From Polaromonas sp. (GTDB lineage: Bacteria > Pseudomonadota > Gammaproteobacteria > Burkholderiales > Burkholderiaceae_C): DNA of 16,454 nucleotides. The position numbers and the translations under genes were made by a program. Shown here piece after piece: positions 1 through 6,889 of this stretch (position 1 is its first letter; each line of letters opens with the position of its first letter). The notes beneath the pieces were generated by a model. The model made no database searches and had not been told where the DNA came from. It was given only the letters and a program-made list of their open reading frames with translations. The stretch lies in NCBI GenBank assembly GCA_025362825.1, contig JANYFF010000584.1:1-16454 (forward strand). Reading direction: 5' to 3'.

Positions 1-369
1 GGTGTCCAGGCCTGCAGGCAAGATGGCACCCGTCATCACCTTGAGGCATTGCCCTGCCTGCACGCTGCCGGTCCAGCCCTTGCCGGCCAGTGCAGTGCCG
101 ACGCTGCGCAGGCTCAGGGCCGCGCCACCATGCAGCGCCGCGCCGGCAAAAGCGAAGCCATCCATCGCCGAGTTGTCGTGCGCTGGCACGGCCATGCCGG
201 AGACCAGGTCTTCAGCCAGCACCCTGCCCAGGCAGCGGCGCAGCGGCAGACGCTCCACGCCATGCACCGGCGCCACCAGGCGGGCAATAAACGCACTGGC
301 GTCGTCAATCTTCAAAGCCTTCGGGTCGTAGCCCTGCAGGGATAGGGCGATGTCATCCAGCGAAATCAT
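1..369 (-). CDS. moeA: Molybdopterin molybdenumtransferase MoeA, N-terminal part (cut by window edge)
   Basis: MoeA inserts molybdate (or tungstate) into adenylylated molybdopterin in the cytoplasm, the last step in making the basic Mo/W cofactor. Only the first 123 codons are in the window; the frame is open to base 1. The visible protein begins MISLDDIALSLQGYDP and contains two hallmark MoeA stretches: VPAHDNSAMDGFAF (about residues 63-76) and VMTGAILPAGLDT at the window edge. The ATG at 369 overlaps the mobA stop in an ATGA, so the two are probably translationally coupled. Full MoeA proteins are about 400 residues, so some 280 residues lie outside. It sits last in the visible operon, as expected for a cofactor gene serving the dehydrogenases upstream. 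The family call is secure. Confidence 0.95.
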   Translation of the reverse strand, partial: MISLDDIALSLQGYDPKALKIDDASAFIARLVAPVHGVERLPLRRCLGRVLAEDLVSGMAVPAHDNSAMDGFAFAGAALHGGAALSLRSVGTALAGKGWTGSVQAGQCLKVMTGAILPAGLDT

Positions 370-1016
370 GTTTTTTCCAGTGAGCGGAGTTCGTCCAGGG
401 TGTTGGCGTTGGCAAACGCATGGGGGTTGTCAAGCGCGGTATCGAACGGCACCCGTACCACCCGGTGCTGTGCCGTCCAGGCGTCAATTTTGCGCCTGCC
501 GCTGGCCAGGAAGCCGGCAAGGCTGTCATGCAGGCATACTTTCATCAGGCAAAAAACCGGCTGGCTCCTCAGCTCCATGCGGCCGTCCGGCGCGGCCTCA
601 GGGGCATCCACTACTGCCACATCGGCGTCAGCCGCAAGCAGGGCACCAAGCAGGCGCGCGGCAAGGTCAAGCGGGAACAGCGGGCTGTCGCAGGGCACGG
701 TCAGCAGGAGTGGGCTGCGGCAAAGCGCCAGCCCGGCTTCAAAGCCCGCCAGAGGGCCCGAAAAATCCTGCACCCGGTCGGCAAACACAACGGCCTTGCC
801 CGCGCCAAAGCAGACTTCGGCCTGCGCAAGGTAAAGCTCGGGATTTCGATTGGCATTAACCAGCACGCCAAACAGGGGACCACCGGTTTGGCCAGCCAGC
901 CGTGTCAGGGCATGCTGCACCAGTGGCTGACCTCGAAAAGGCTGCAGCCCTTTGTCCACCCCACCCATGCGCGCGCCCCGCCCGCCGGCCAGCACCAGCG
1001 CTGTGATGTCACGCAT
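366..1016 (-). CDS. mobA: Molybdenum cofactor guanylyltransferase MobA
   Basis: MobA transfers GMP from GTP to the Mo/W-molybdopterin cofactor, giving the bis-guanine dinucleotide form used by DMSO-reductase-family enzymes such as formate dehydrogenase. With the start at 1016 the protein has 216 residues, close to the usual 190-210. The nucleotidyltransferase signature LAGGRGARMGGVDKG lies at about residues 9-23, directly after the start as in E. coli MobA. The metal-binding segment TVPCDSPLFP lies at about 106-115. An in-frame ATG at 1079 would add 21 residues (MPNPDSLLPSSG...) and overlap the tupA end by 14 bases; neither start has a strong ribosome binding site, and I prefer 1016 on homology. 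The 3' end overlaps moeA by four bases. Function is secure, the start less so. Confidence 0.92.
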   Translation of the reverse strand: MRDITALVLAGGRGARMGGVDKGLQPFRGQPLVQHALTRLAGQTGGPLFGVLVNANRNPELYLAQAEVCFGAGKAVVFADRVQDFSGPLAGFEAGLALCRSPLLLTVPCDSPLFPLDLAARLLGALLAADADVAVVDAPEAAPDGRMELRSQPVFCLMKVCLHDSLAGFLASGRRKIDAWTAQHRVVRVPFDTALDNPHAFANANTLDELRSLEKT

Positions 1017-1065
1017 CCCGAAATGCGTTGTCGGTGAAGACAGGCCAGAAGACGGCAGGAGCGAA

Positions 1066-1893
1066 TCAGGGTTTGGCATTGGGGAAGAATAACTGCTCCC
1101 CGCCTATCCTGTACGCAGCAATGACGCCCTGCCCCGCGGCAGACGTCACCCAGTCAACAAAGCGGTTGGCTCCTGCCGAATTGACATGCGGGTGCCTGGC
1201 GGGATTAACCGGCAACACCCCATACTGGTTGAACAGCTTGCCATCGCCCTCGACCAGCACAACGAGGCCTGCCCGGTTACGAAAATTCAACCAGGTGCCG
1301 CGGTCGGTCAGCACATACGCGCCAGTCGAGGCTGCGATATTTAACGCCGGGCCCATACCGCAGCCGCATTCACGGTAGCCAGCGATTTTGGAAACCTCCA
1401 GGCCGGCAAGCTTCCAGTAGCGCAATTCAGCCACATGTGTGCCGCTGCGGTCGCCGCGCGAGACAAAGGGTGCACTGCCCGCTGCAGCCTTGCGCAGCGC
1501 ACCCACAATGTCTTTGCCGCGTACGCCAGAAGGGTCGGCCGCCGGGCCAACCAGCACAAAATCGTTGTACATGACAGCAAGGCGCCGGGTGGCAAAACCT
1601 TCCTGCACCAGTTTTTCTTCGGCTGCCTGGTCGTGCACAAAAAGCACATCGGCATCACCCCGCCGGCCCATGTCAATCGCCTGGCCGGTACCGACCGCCA
1701 CCACTTTGACGTCCATGCCAGTGGCTGCCTTGAAGGCCGGCAGCAAATGGGTAAATAGGCCGGACTGCTCCGTCGAAGTTGTGGACGCCATCAGCAGCGG
1801 CTGGGGAAACGCCGCGCCGGATGCGAGCAGAAATAAGGCGGCCAGCAGCCGCGCAGTCAGCGCGGAAAAAACCCTTTGTCTGCAGTTATTCAT
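1066..1893 (-). CDS. tupA: Tungstate-binding periplasmic protein TupA
   Basis: TupA is the substrate-binding protein of a high-affinity tungstate ABC importer. The 275-residue product has an N-terminal signal peptide with a hydrophobic core at about 11-28, ending near GAAFPQP. Two oxyanion-binding stretches typical of the TupA/PstS-like fold follow: ASTTSTEQSGL at about 36-46 and SRGDRSGTH at about 145-153. The segment YRECGCGMG also fits TupA family members. Its ATG overlaps the tupC stop in an ATGA. The order permease-ATPase-binding protein is unlike the common tupA-first order. TupA-type proteins prefer tungstate over molybdate, but the selectivity of this copy is inferred. Its place between fdhD and mobA ties the imported metal to formate dehydrogenase. 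Confidence 0.92.
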   Translation of the reverse strand: MNNCRQRVFSALTARLLAALFLLASGAAFPQPLLMASTTSTEQSGLFTHLLPAFKAATGMDVKVVAVGTGQAIDMGRRGDADVLFVHDQAAEEKLVQEGFATRRLAVMYNDFVLVGPAADPSGVRGKDIVGALRKAAAGSAPFVSRGDRSGTHVAELRYWKLAGLEVSKIAGYRECGCGMGPALNIAASTGAYVLTDRGTWLNFRNRAGLVVLVEGDGKLFNQYGVLPVNPARHPHVNSAGANRFVDWVTSAAGQGVIAAYRIGGEQLFFPNAKP

Positions 1894-2594
1894 ATCGACT
1901 CACCTTTTAAAAAATGAGCGGCGGCGGCAGAGTCCGCCTGCAGTCGCGTGGGGTCAAAAAAATCTGCGACCGGCAAATCCGCCAGCAAATGGCCCTGCTC
2001 CAGGTAAATCACGCGTGTCGCCAGCCGCTTGACCTGACCCAGGTTATGGCTGGCGAATACGGTGGTGCCGCCGTAGGCCTGCACCACGCCCTCAACCAGA
2101 CGCTTGGAATGCGGATCCAGGCTGGCGGTGGGTTCATCGAGCAGCAACGCCTCTGGACCCAGCGCCAGGGCACGCGCCAGCGCCACGCGCTGTGTCTGCC
2201 CGACCGACAGCTGCCGGCCGCTGCGCGTCGCGACTTCGTCCAGTTCGGACTGGGCAAGCGCCTGCAATGCGAGTTCGCGGGCGGACTTCCACCCCGAGCC
2301 ATGCAGCCACAAGGCCAGCGCCAAGTTGTTTTGTACCGACATGCGCAGCAATACCGGGGTCTGGAACAGCATCGCCTGCTGCAAGCCTTGCCGTCGTTGC
2401 GCAGACCCTGAGGTGGGTGCGATCAGGCCGTGTAGCACCCGTAGCAAGGTGGACTTGCCGCTGCCATTGGCGCCGACCAGCGCCACGCGTTCGCCTGCGT
2501 CAATCCGAAGCGACACGTCCTCCAGGGCTGCCGGCGCGTTACGCCCCGGGGCCAGTACCACCCGCAGCTTGTGCAGCTCGTACAGGGCTGTCAC
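1890..2594 (-). CDS. tupC: Tungstate ABC transporter ATP-binding protein TupC
   Basis: This is the ATPase that powers tungstate import, acting as a dimer on the cytoplasmic face of TupB. The 234-residue protein has all the ABC motifs: Walker A GANGSGKST (41-49), a Q-loop glutamine near 78 (LFQTP), a signature at 129-133, Walker B ALLLDEPTASLD (149-160) and a switch histidine at 183 (ASHN). The signature reads LSVGQ rather than the canonical LSGGQ, a change of the second-position glycine. There is no C-terminal TOBE/regulatory extension of the kind seen in ModC. The GTG start at 2594 overlaps the tupB stop in a GTGA, and the 3' end overlaps tupA. Assignment to tungstate rests on its TupA and TupB neighbours. 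Confidence 0.92.
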   Translation of the reverse strand: MTALYELHKLRVVLAPGRNAPAALEDVSLRIDAGERVALVGANGSGKSTLLRVLHGLIAPTSGSAQRRQGLQQAMLFQTPVLLRMSVQNNLALALWLHGSGWKSARELALQALAQSELDEVATRSGRQLSVGQTQRVALARALALGPEALLLDEPTASLDPHSKRLVEGVVQAYGGTTVFASHNLGQVKRLATRVIYLEQGHLLADLPVADFFDPTRLQADSAAAAHFLKGESI

Positions 2595-3334
2595 GAGCGT
2601 GACCTCGTTGTACCGGGGGACGCAGCAAACGGTAGTGTCAACGCATGGAACCAGGCTCGCAGCCCCCAGATCAGAAATTGCAGGGCGAGTACCACGCCCA
2701 GCAGCACCAGGCCCAAGCCCATGGCCAGCGGCAGATCGCCCTTGCTGGTTTCGAGGGCGATGCTGGTCGTCATCACACGGGTAAATCCGTCGATGTTGCC
2801 ACCCACCAGCATGACCGCCCCGACCTCGGCAACCGCGCGTCCAAATGCTGCCAGCGCCACCGTCAGCAAGGCACTTCGCTCATCCCAGGCGAGAAGCATG
2901 CCCATCAGACGCGGGCCGGCACCCAGAGAGCGCAGCTGTTCGCCGTGCGAAACATGCGCGTCTTCCACCACTTGGCGTACCAGTGCCACGACGACCGGAA
3001 GGACCAGGATCACCTGCGCCAGCAACATGGCCTTGAACGAATAAAGCCAGCCCAGAAAACCCAAAGGCCCAGAACGCGACAAAAGAAGGTAAACCAGCAG
3101 CCCCACCACAACGGACGGCAGGGACAGGAGGGTGTTGAGCACCGCAAGCAGCACCGGCCTTCCAGTGAACCGGCTCACAGCCAGCCAGGAGCCGAGAACA
3201 CAGCCAATGACAAAAGCGATACCACTGGCACTCGCGCTCAGCGCCAGCGACCGGGTAACGATGGACAGCAGTAACGGGTCTGCCGACACCACCAGTTGCC
3301 AGGCGGCCTGAGCGCTCTCCGCCAACGAATTCAC
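2591..3334 (-). CDS. tupB: Tungstate ABC transporter permease TupB
   Basis: TupB forms the membrane channel of the tungstate importer. The 247-residue protein is strongly hydrophobic, with several membrane segments visible (for example about 35-55, 61-85, 101-118, 155-180 and 205-225). An EAA-type cytoplasmic loop, AAFGRAVAEVGAVMLVGGNI at about 162-181, is the docking site for the ATPase and is very typical of TupB/WtpB permeases. The GTG start at 3334 overlaps the fdhD stop in a GTGA, so translation is probably coupled to fdhD. The 3' end overlaps tupC the same way. A molybdate or sulfate permease is the alternative, but the TupA neighbour and the GGNI loop favour tungstate. Confidence 0.92.
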   Translation of the reverse strand: MNSLAESAQAAWQLVVSADPLLLSIVTRSLALSASASGIAFVIGCVLGSWLAVSRFTGRPVLLAVLNTLLSLPSVVVGLLVYLLLSRSGPLGFLGWLYSFKAMLLAQVILVLPVVVALVRQVVEDAHVSHGEQLRSLGAGPRLMGMLLAWDERSALLTVALAAFGRAVAEVGAVMLVGGNIDGFTRVMTTSIALETSKGDLPLAMGLGLVLLGVVLALQFLIWGLRAWFHALTLPFAASPGTTRSRS

Positions 3335-4323
3335 ACGTCGGCCTGCGCGGCGGCTGTGCCTGCAGCGGCTTCAAGCTTGAGCCGGTGCGGCGCGCTAAAG
3401 CATAAAAACCGCTTGTTGAGCGCCCGGCCAATCGCGCATAAACCAACTTTTTGCGCGACCGCATGCCCCATCTGAGTGATGCCGCTGCGCGAGATGACGA
3501 CGGCAATCCCCATCTGGGCGGATTTGATGACCATTTCACTGGTCAGGCGGCCGGTGGTGTAGAACACCAGTGTTCTTTCTTGAACAGGCTCAGGACGAAC
3601 TGGAGCGGGAGTAGCGACAAGCGTGGGGGCCGCGGCCGCCAGCGCCGGTCCGCCCCAAGCCAGGCCAGTCCCCTCGGGAAGCGTGGGGGCTTCACTGTTC
3701 ATCCACATCCAGCCTGCAATCGTGTCAATCGCGTTATGCCGCCCGACATCTTCCACAAACAAAAGCATTTCCGGCTCCGGTGAGGCCGCGTCAAACAAGG
3801 CACAGGCGTGCACCGACCCGGAGGACTTGTAGGTCGTCTCCTTGACGCGGATGGCGTCCACCAGCGAATAAAGCTGGGATTGCGACAGCGCCACGCCAAC
3901 AGGCAGGCGGATAAGGTCAACGTCATCCATCAGGCCGCCAAACACACTGCCCTGCCCGCAACCGGTTGTCACCACGCGCCTCGCGGTTTTCTCTTCAATA
4001 TCTTCGATGCCGCGCCTGGTCTTGACAGCAGCCGCACCCACCTCCCAATCAACCGTAATGGACTCAATGTCGGAAGCCGCTTTCACCAGGCGCTGATTGC
4101 GCAGGTAGCCAAGTACCAGCCATTCCGGGTGGGCACCCAGCGTCATCAAGGTCACCAGTTCGCGCTTATCGACATATACCGTCAGCGCGCGTTCGGCGGG
4201 TATTGAAACCGCCTGGGGCTCGCCGCGCTCGTTGATTGCGGTGATGTCACAGGTCAGCGGCGCACGAGCCCGGGTCAACCGGGGCAGTTGCTTGGATGGG
4301 GACAGAAAGGTTTGCGAAGACAT
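3331..4323 (-). CDS. fdhD: Formate dehydrogenase accessory sulfurtransferase FdhD
   Basis: FdhD carries sulfur from a cysteine desulfurase to the Mo/W bis-MGD cofactor, which makes formate dehydrogenase active. The 330-residue product has the family pattern: LTVYVDKRELVTLM (about 47-60), TTGCGQGSVFGG (119-130), the EDVGRHNAID core (191-200) and YTTGRLTSEMVIKSAQMGI (255-273). Cys122 is present, but the second cysteine of the E. coli CxxC pair is glycine here (CGQG). An Ala/Pro-rich linker at about 212-248 interrupts the catalytic domain. I choose the ATG at 4323; a GTG at 4326 is directly upstream, and neither has a clear ribosome binding site. An intrinsic terminator ends only about 17 bases before the start. 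The 3' end overlaps tupB by four bases. Confidence 0.93.
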   Translation of the reverse strand: MSSQTFLSPSKQLPRLTRARAPLTCDITAINERGEPQAVSIPAERALTVYVDKRELVTLMTLGAHPEWLVLGYLRNQRLVKAASDIESITVDWEVGAAAVKTRRGIEDIEEKTARRVVTTGCGQGSVFGGLMDDVDLIRLPVGVALSQSQLYSLVDAIRVKETTYKSSGSVHACALFDAASPEPEMLLFVEDVGRHNAIDTIAGWMWMNSEAPTLPEGTGLAWGGPALAAAAPTLVATPAPVRPEPVQERTLVFYTTGRLTSEMVIKSAQMGIAVVISRSGITQMGHAVAQKVGLCAIGRALNKRFLCFSAPHRLKLEAAAGTAAAQADV

Positions 4324-4339
4324 CACGCGAGACTACAAC

Positions 4340-4371
4340 AAAAAAGCCGGCACCTTGCGGGGCCGGCTTTT
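4340..4371 (-). terminator. Rho-independent terminator between the fdh structural genes and fdhD
   Basis: On the minus strand a stem with arms AAAAGCCGGC (4371-4362) and GCCGGCTTTT (4351-4342) encloses a 10-base loop, and the T run reaches six bases at 4345-4340. It lies 17 bases after the stop of the small secreted protein (4388) and about 17 bases before the fdhD start. The hairpin also has a four-T run in the plus direction, but no plus-strand gene ends here. The structure is a textbook intrinsic terminator. How complete the termination is cannot be read from sequence. Confidence 0.85.
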
Positions 4372-4387
4372 CCGGGACAGGGTGGCC

Positions 4388-4774
4388 TCAGGACTTTTTG
4401 GCGGGATTCCCGACCGCATCAGGCTGCGTGGTACTCGGCGGGCTGATAGCATTACCCGCCGGTGAATGCGCGCCGGAAGCCTCTAGCGGCTTTTGCTCAA
4501 CGGGCGTGTACGCAAAAGGACCCGGGTCCGCGCACGCAGGCCCGGGAGCCGGGGATTTGACGTCCTTGCCCGCAGCCTTTGCGGTTTTGAAATACTGCAC
4601 GGCAACCTTGTCCTGCGACTTGCACAGCAGATAAGCGTCGGTTTTGCCGCTCCATGCAGTTTTCGCGCCGGCCTCGTCAGCCTTGGCTTTGGCTTCGGGG
4701 CTGAGCGCCGGCAGTTTTGCAATAGAGCTGCCGGCCAGGGCGGCCAGCGAGAGTGCAATCAGGATTTTTTTCAT
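4388..4774 (-). CDS. Small secreted protein of the formate dehydrogenase locus, function unknown
   Basis: I recognise no characterised function. The 128-residue product begins with a clear Sec signal peptide (MKKILIALSLAALAGSSIA, cleavage near residue 19), so the mature protein should be periplasmic. The mature part has a Lys/Ala-rich helical start (about 20-45), a pair of cysteines at 51 and 81 that could form one disulfide, and a Pro/Ser/Thr-rich tail from about 83 with no obvious fold. The start is supported by an AAGGA box about seven bases upstream. It follows fdhC by 30 bases and is the last gene before the terminator, so it is very probably co-transcribed with the exported dehydrogenase. 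I recall similar short proteins next to fdhC in Burkholderiales, unverified. Confidence 0.8.
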   Translation of the reverse strand: MKKILIALSLAALAGSSIAKLPALSPEAKAKADEAGAKTAWSGKTDAYLLCKSQDKVAVQYFKTAKAAGKDVKSPAPGPACADPGPFAYTPVEQKPLEASGAHSPAGNAISPPSTTQPDAVGNPAKKS

Positions 4775-4804
4775 GGCTGTCCTTGGATGGATTGCAGGTG
4801 GCCC

Positions 4805-6007
4805 TCAGGCCTGCGGATTGGGCTGTACCGGCTGACCGGAAGTGCCGCCTGGCGAAGATTCGCTGCGCTGGGCTGGAATGCGGCCAGCCTTGACGTCTTC
4901 GTACCAGTAAGCGTGGTGTTCGCGGGCCCACTCTTCATCGACATAACCTGTTTCCATGGCCTTGTAAGCGCCCTGCATCCCGATGGTGCCGAGGTATATG
5001 TGGCCAAAGAACATGCACATCATCAGCACTGTTGCCACACCATGAATCATGTTGGCGATCTGCATCGTGGCGCGCTCGTAGACCAGGCTGGGCAGGAGCT
5101 TGTCGAGCACAAAACCCGAGGATACAACCACGATACCAAGCGCGAATACACCGCCCCAAAAGATCAGCTTTTCCCCAGCATTGAAGCGGTTGGAGGGCGG
5201 CTCATTGCCGGTAACCAGGCCACCGCCTTTGAGTAACCAGTTGAGATCACCCTTTTGCGGCCAGTTGTCGCGCAGGAAAGTAAAAAAAACAATCACCAGC
5301 GAGACCGCGAACAGCGGCCCGGCCAGGTTATGCAGAGTCTTGAGCGCCCATGTCAGCCAGCCAAACAATGCGCCACCGATAACGGGCTGCATAAAGAACT
5401 TGCCAAATGCCATAACCAGGCCTGAAATGGCAAGTATTGAAAAGGCTGCCGCATTGGACCAGTGCGCCGCGCGTTCAAAAGGTGTGAAGCGCTCTATCTT
5501 GCGGCCAGTATCGGGCGCGTGGTTGACGATGGGCCCCTTGGCGAAGTAGTAGATGGCAATCGCCAGCAATACGATCAGGAGCAGCGAGCCGCCATAGGGA
5601 ATGATCCACTGGTTGCGCACCTGCCGCCAGGCTTCACCGGCGTTGGTCAGACGCGATCCGGGGTACTGGACAAAAGGCTGAATCAGGTTGCCGGCCTCTG
5701 GCGCTTCGCTTTTGGGCAGGCTGCTGTAACCCGTCACGCCCTGCCCGACCTGCCGCCACATGGGCGCATTGTTACCGGGCTGCACCTTCATGCGCTCGCC
5801 ATTGCTTTGCTTGAGGTAGTTGGGGTCGGCGTCAGCGTCCGGCTTGACCTCAAAAATATTCTGACCCTGGATGCCACCGGTAGCCGGCACTGGCGTCACC
5901 ACACCTGAGGCTTGAGGAGCGGTGCCGGCCGGTGCGGGCATCTGCGCGCCAGCCACACCGGCAAGACCAAGGGCAAAGAAAACAGCAATGAGTCTGGCTC
6001 GAATCAT
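4805..6007 (-). CDS. fdhC: Formate dehydrogenase gamma subunit, membrane cytochrome b556
   Basis: This subunit anchors the periplasmic dehydrogenase and passes electrons from FdhB through two b-type haems to quinone. The 400-residue protein is about twice the length of E. coli FdnI. It has a signal peptide (about 1-21), a periplasmic extension (about 22-130), a membrane segment at 138-156, and a four-helix cytochrome b core at about 184-340. Candidate haem ligands are His182 (AAHW), His226 (TLHN), His322 (MIHG) and His336 (FGHIYLG); the 14-residue spacing of the last pair equals that in FdnI. The ATG at 6007 has a GGAGG box close upstream; an in-frame start at 6031 would overlap the lipoprotein gene. 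The Ser/Gly/Pro tail after 380 looks disordered. Confidence 0.93.
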   Translation of the reverse strand: MIRARLIAVFFALGLAGVAGAQMPAPAGTAPQASGVVTPVPATGGIQGQNIFEVKPDADADPNYLKQSNGERMKVQPGNNAPMWRQVGQGVTGYSSLPKSEAPEAGNLIQPFVQYPGSRLTNAGEAWRQVRNQWIIPYGGSLLLIVLLAIAIYYFAKGPIVNHAPDTGRKIERFTPFERAAHWSNAAAFSILAISGLVMAFGKFFMQPVIGGALFGWLTWALKTLHNLAGPLFAVSLVIVFFTFLRDNWPQKGDLNWLLKGGGLVTGNEPPSNRFNAGEKLIFWGGVFALGIVVVSSGFVLDKLLPSLVYERATMQIANMIHGVATVLMMCMFFGHIYLGTIGMQGAYKAMETGYVDEEWAREHHAYWYEDVKAGRIPAQRSESSPGGTSGQPVQPNPQA

Positions 6008-6020
6008 GTGGCCTCCGGAC

Positions 6021-6263
6021 TTACTTCGCAACAGGCAGCTTGGTATATTCGTTCTGGGTGTTTTGCATGCGCGCCTTCAGGCCCTGCTCCCAGCTGGTTT
6101 TGTCGCCGGCTTTCCAGCCGCCCACGGCGTACGCATCCGAAGTGCCCCGGTAGGCGGGAACGTCGCTCTTGCTGGCTTGCAACACCTGCGGTTTTTCACC
6201 GCATGAAGCAATGGCTGCGAAACCTGCAAGGCACAAGGCCAGCTTGGGAACACGATGGCTCAT
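6021..6263 (-). CDS. Small lipoprotein of the formate dehydrogenase locus, function unknown
   Basis: I do not recognise a characterised function. The 80-residue product has a lipoprotein signal: positive n-region (MSHRVPK), hydrophobic core (8-17) and an IASC lipobox ending at Cys21, so a mature lipid-anchored peptide of about 60 residues is expected. The mature part is polar, with aromatic spots (DAYAVGGWKAGDKTSWEQG at about 43-61), and has no other cysteine. The ATG overlaps the fdhB stop in an ATGA, and fdhC follows after 13 bases, so it is embedded between two structural subunits and is almost certainly translated with them. A role in assembling or anchoring the FdhABC complex at the periplasmic face is a guess from position. 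Confidence 0.82.
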   Translation of the reverse strand: MSHRVPKLALCLAGFAAIASCGEKPQVLQASKSDVPAYRGTSDAYAVGGWKAGDKTSWEQGLKARMQNTQNEYTKLPVAK

Positions 6264-6880
6264 GATTTTGTTCCTTGCGGTGGCTGGCCAGCCTGTTTGC
6301 TGCCATACGCAGTGCCCCAGCCCCAGACTTCGGCGCCCTTGCCACGCTGCACCACGCGGTTACGGAATATGTCCGCCACAACATCGCCATCTCCAGCGAG
6401 CAGTGCCTTGGTAGAACACATTTCAGCGCATGCGGGCAGCTTGCCTTCGGCCAGCCGATTACGGCCGTATTTTTCAAACTCGGCCTCACTGCCATTGACC
6501 TCCGGGCCACCGGCACAAAAGGTGCATTTATCCATCTTGCCGCGCACGCCAAAAGTGCCCGCGGACGGAAATTGCGGCGCGCCGAACGGGCAGGCATAGG
6601 AGCAGTAACCGCAACCAATGCAAACATCCTTGTCGTGCAGCACCACACCCTCGTCGGTGCGGTAAAAACAGTTGACCGGGCAAACGGCCATGCAGGGTGC
6701 GTCGCTGCAGTGCATGCAAGCCACGGAAATTGACTTTTCACCCGGCACACCATCGTTCAGTGTGACGACGCGTCGGCGGTTGACACCCCACGGAACTTCG
6801 TTTTCGTTCTTACAGGCGGTGACGCAGCCGTTGCATTCAATGCAGCGCTCCGAATCACAAACAAATTTCATGCGTGCCAT
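6260..6880 (-). CDS. fdhB: Formate dehydrogenase beta subunit, four-cluster ferredoxin
   Basis: FdhB moves electrons from the catalytic subunit to cytochrome b FdhC. The 206-residue protein has cysteines for four [4Fe-4S] clusters: Cys13/16/19/23, Cys55/58/63/67, Cys87/90/93/97 and the split set Cys119/122 with Cys151/155. Motifs such as CIECNGCVTAC and CIGCGYCSYACPFG are standard for the FdnH/HybA group. It has no signal peptide, as expected if exported together with Tat-bearing FdhA. Unlike E. coli FdnH (about 290 residues) it lacks a C-terminal membrane helix and ends in a short polar tail. The ATG at 6880 has an AGGA box and follows the fdhA stop after nine bases. The 3' end overlaps the lipoprotein gene by four bases. 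Confidence 0.95.
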   Translation of the reverse strand: MARMKFVCDSERCIECNGCVTACKNENEVPWGVNRRRVVTLNDGVPGEKSISVACMHCSDAPCMAVCPVNCFYRTDEGVVLHDKDVCIGCGYCSYACPFGAPQFPSAGTFGVRGKMDKCTFCAGGPEVNGSEAEFEKYGRNRLAEGKLPACAEMCSTKALLAGDGDVVADIFRNRVVQRGKGAEVWGWGTAYGSKQAGQPPQGTKS

Positions 6881-6889
6881 ATTTTTTTC

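Noticed and set aside
4493..5236. 247-codon plus-strand frame, and similar ones at 420-1037, 2104-2784 and 7037-7774
   Set aside because: All are antisense to recognised genes, with His/Arg/Gln-rich compositions typical of shadow frames and no ribosome binding site of note.
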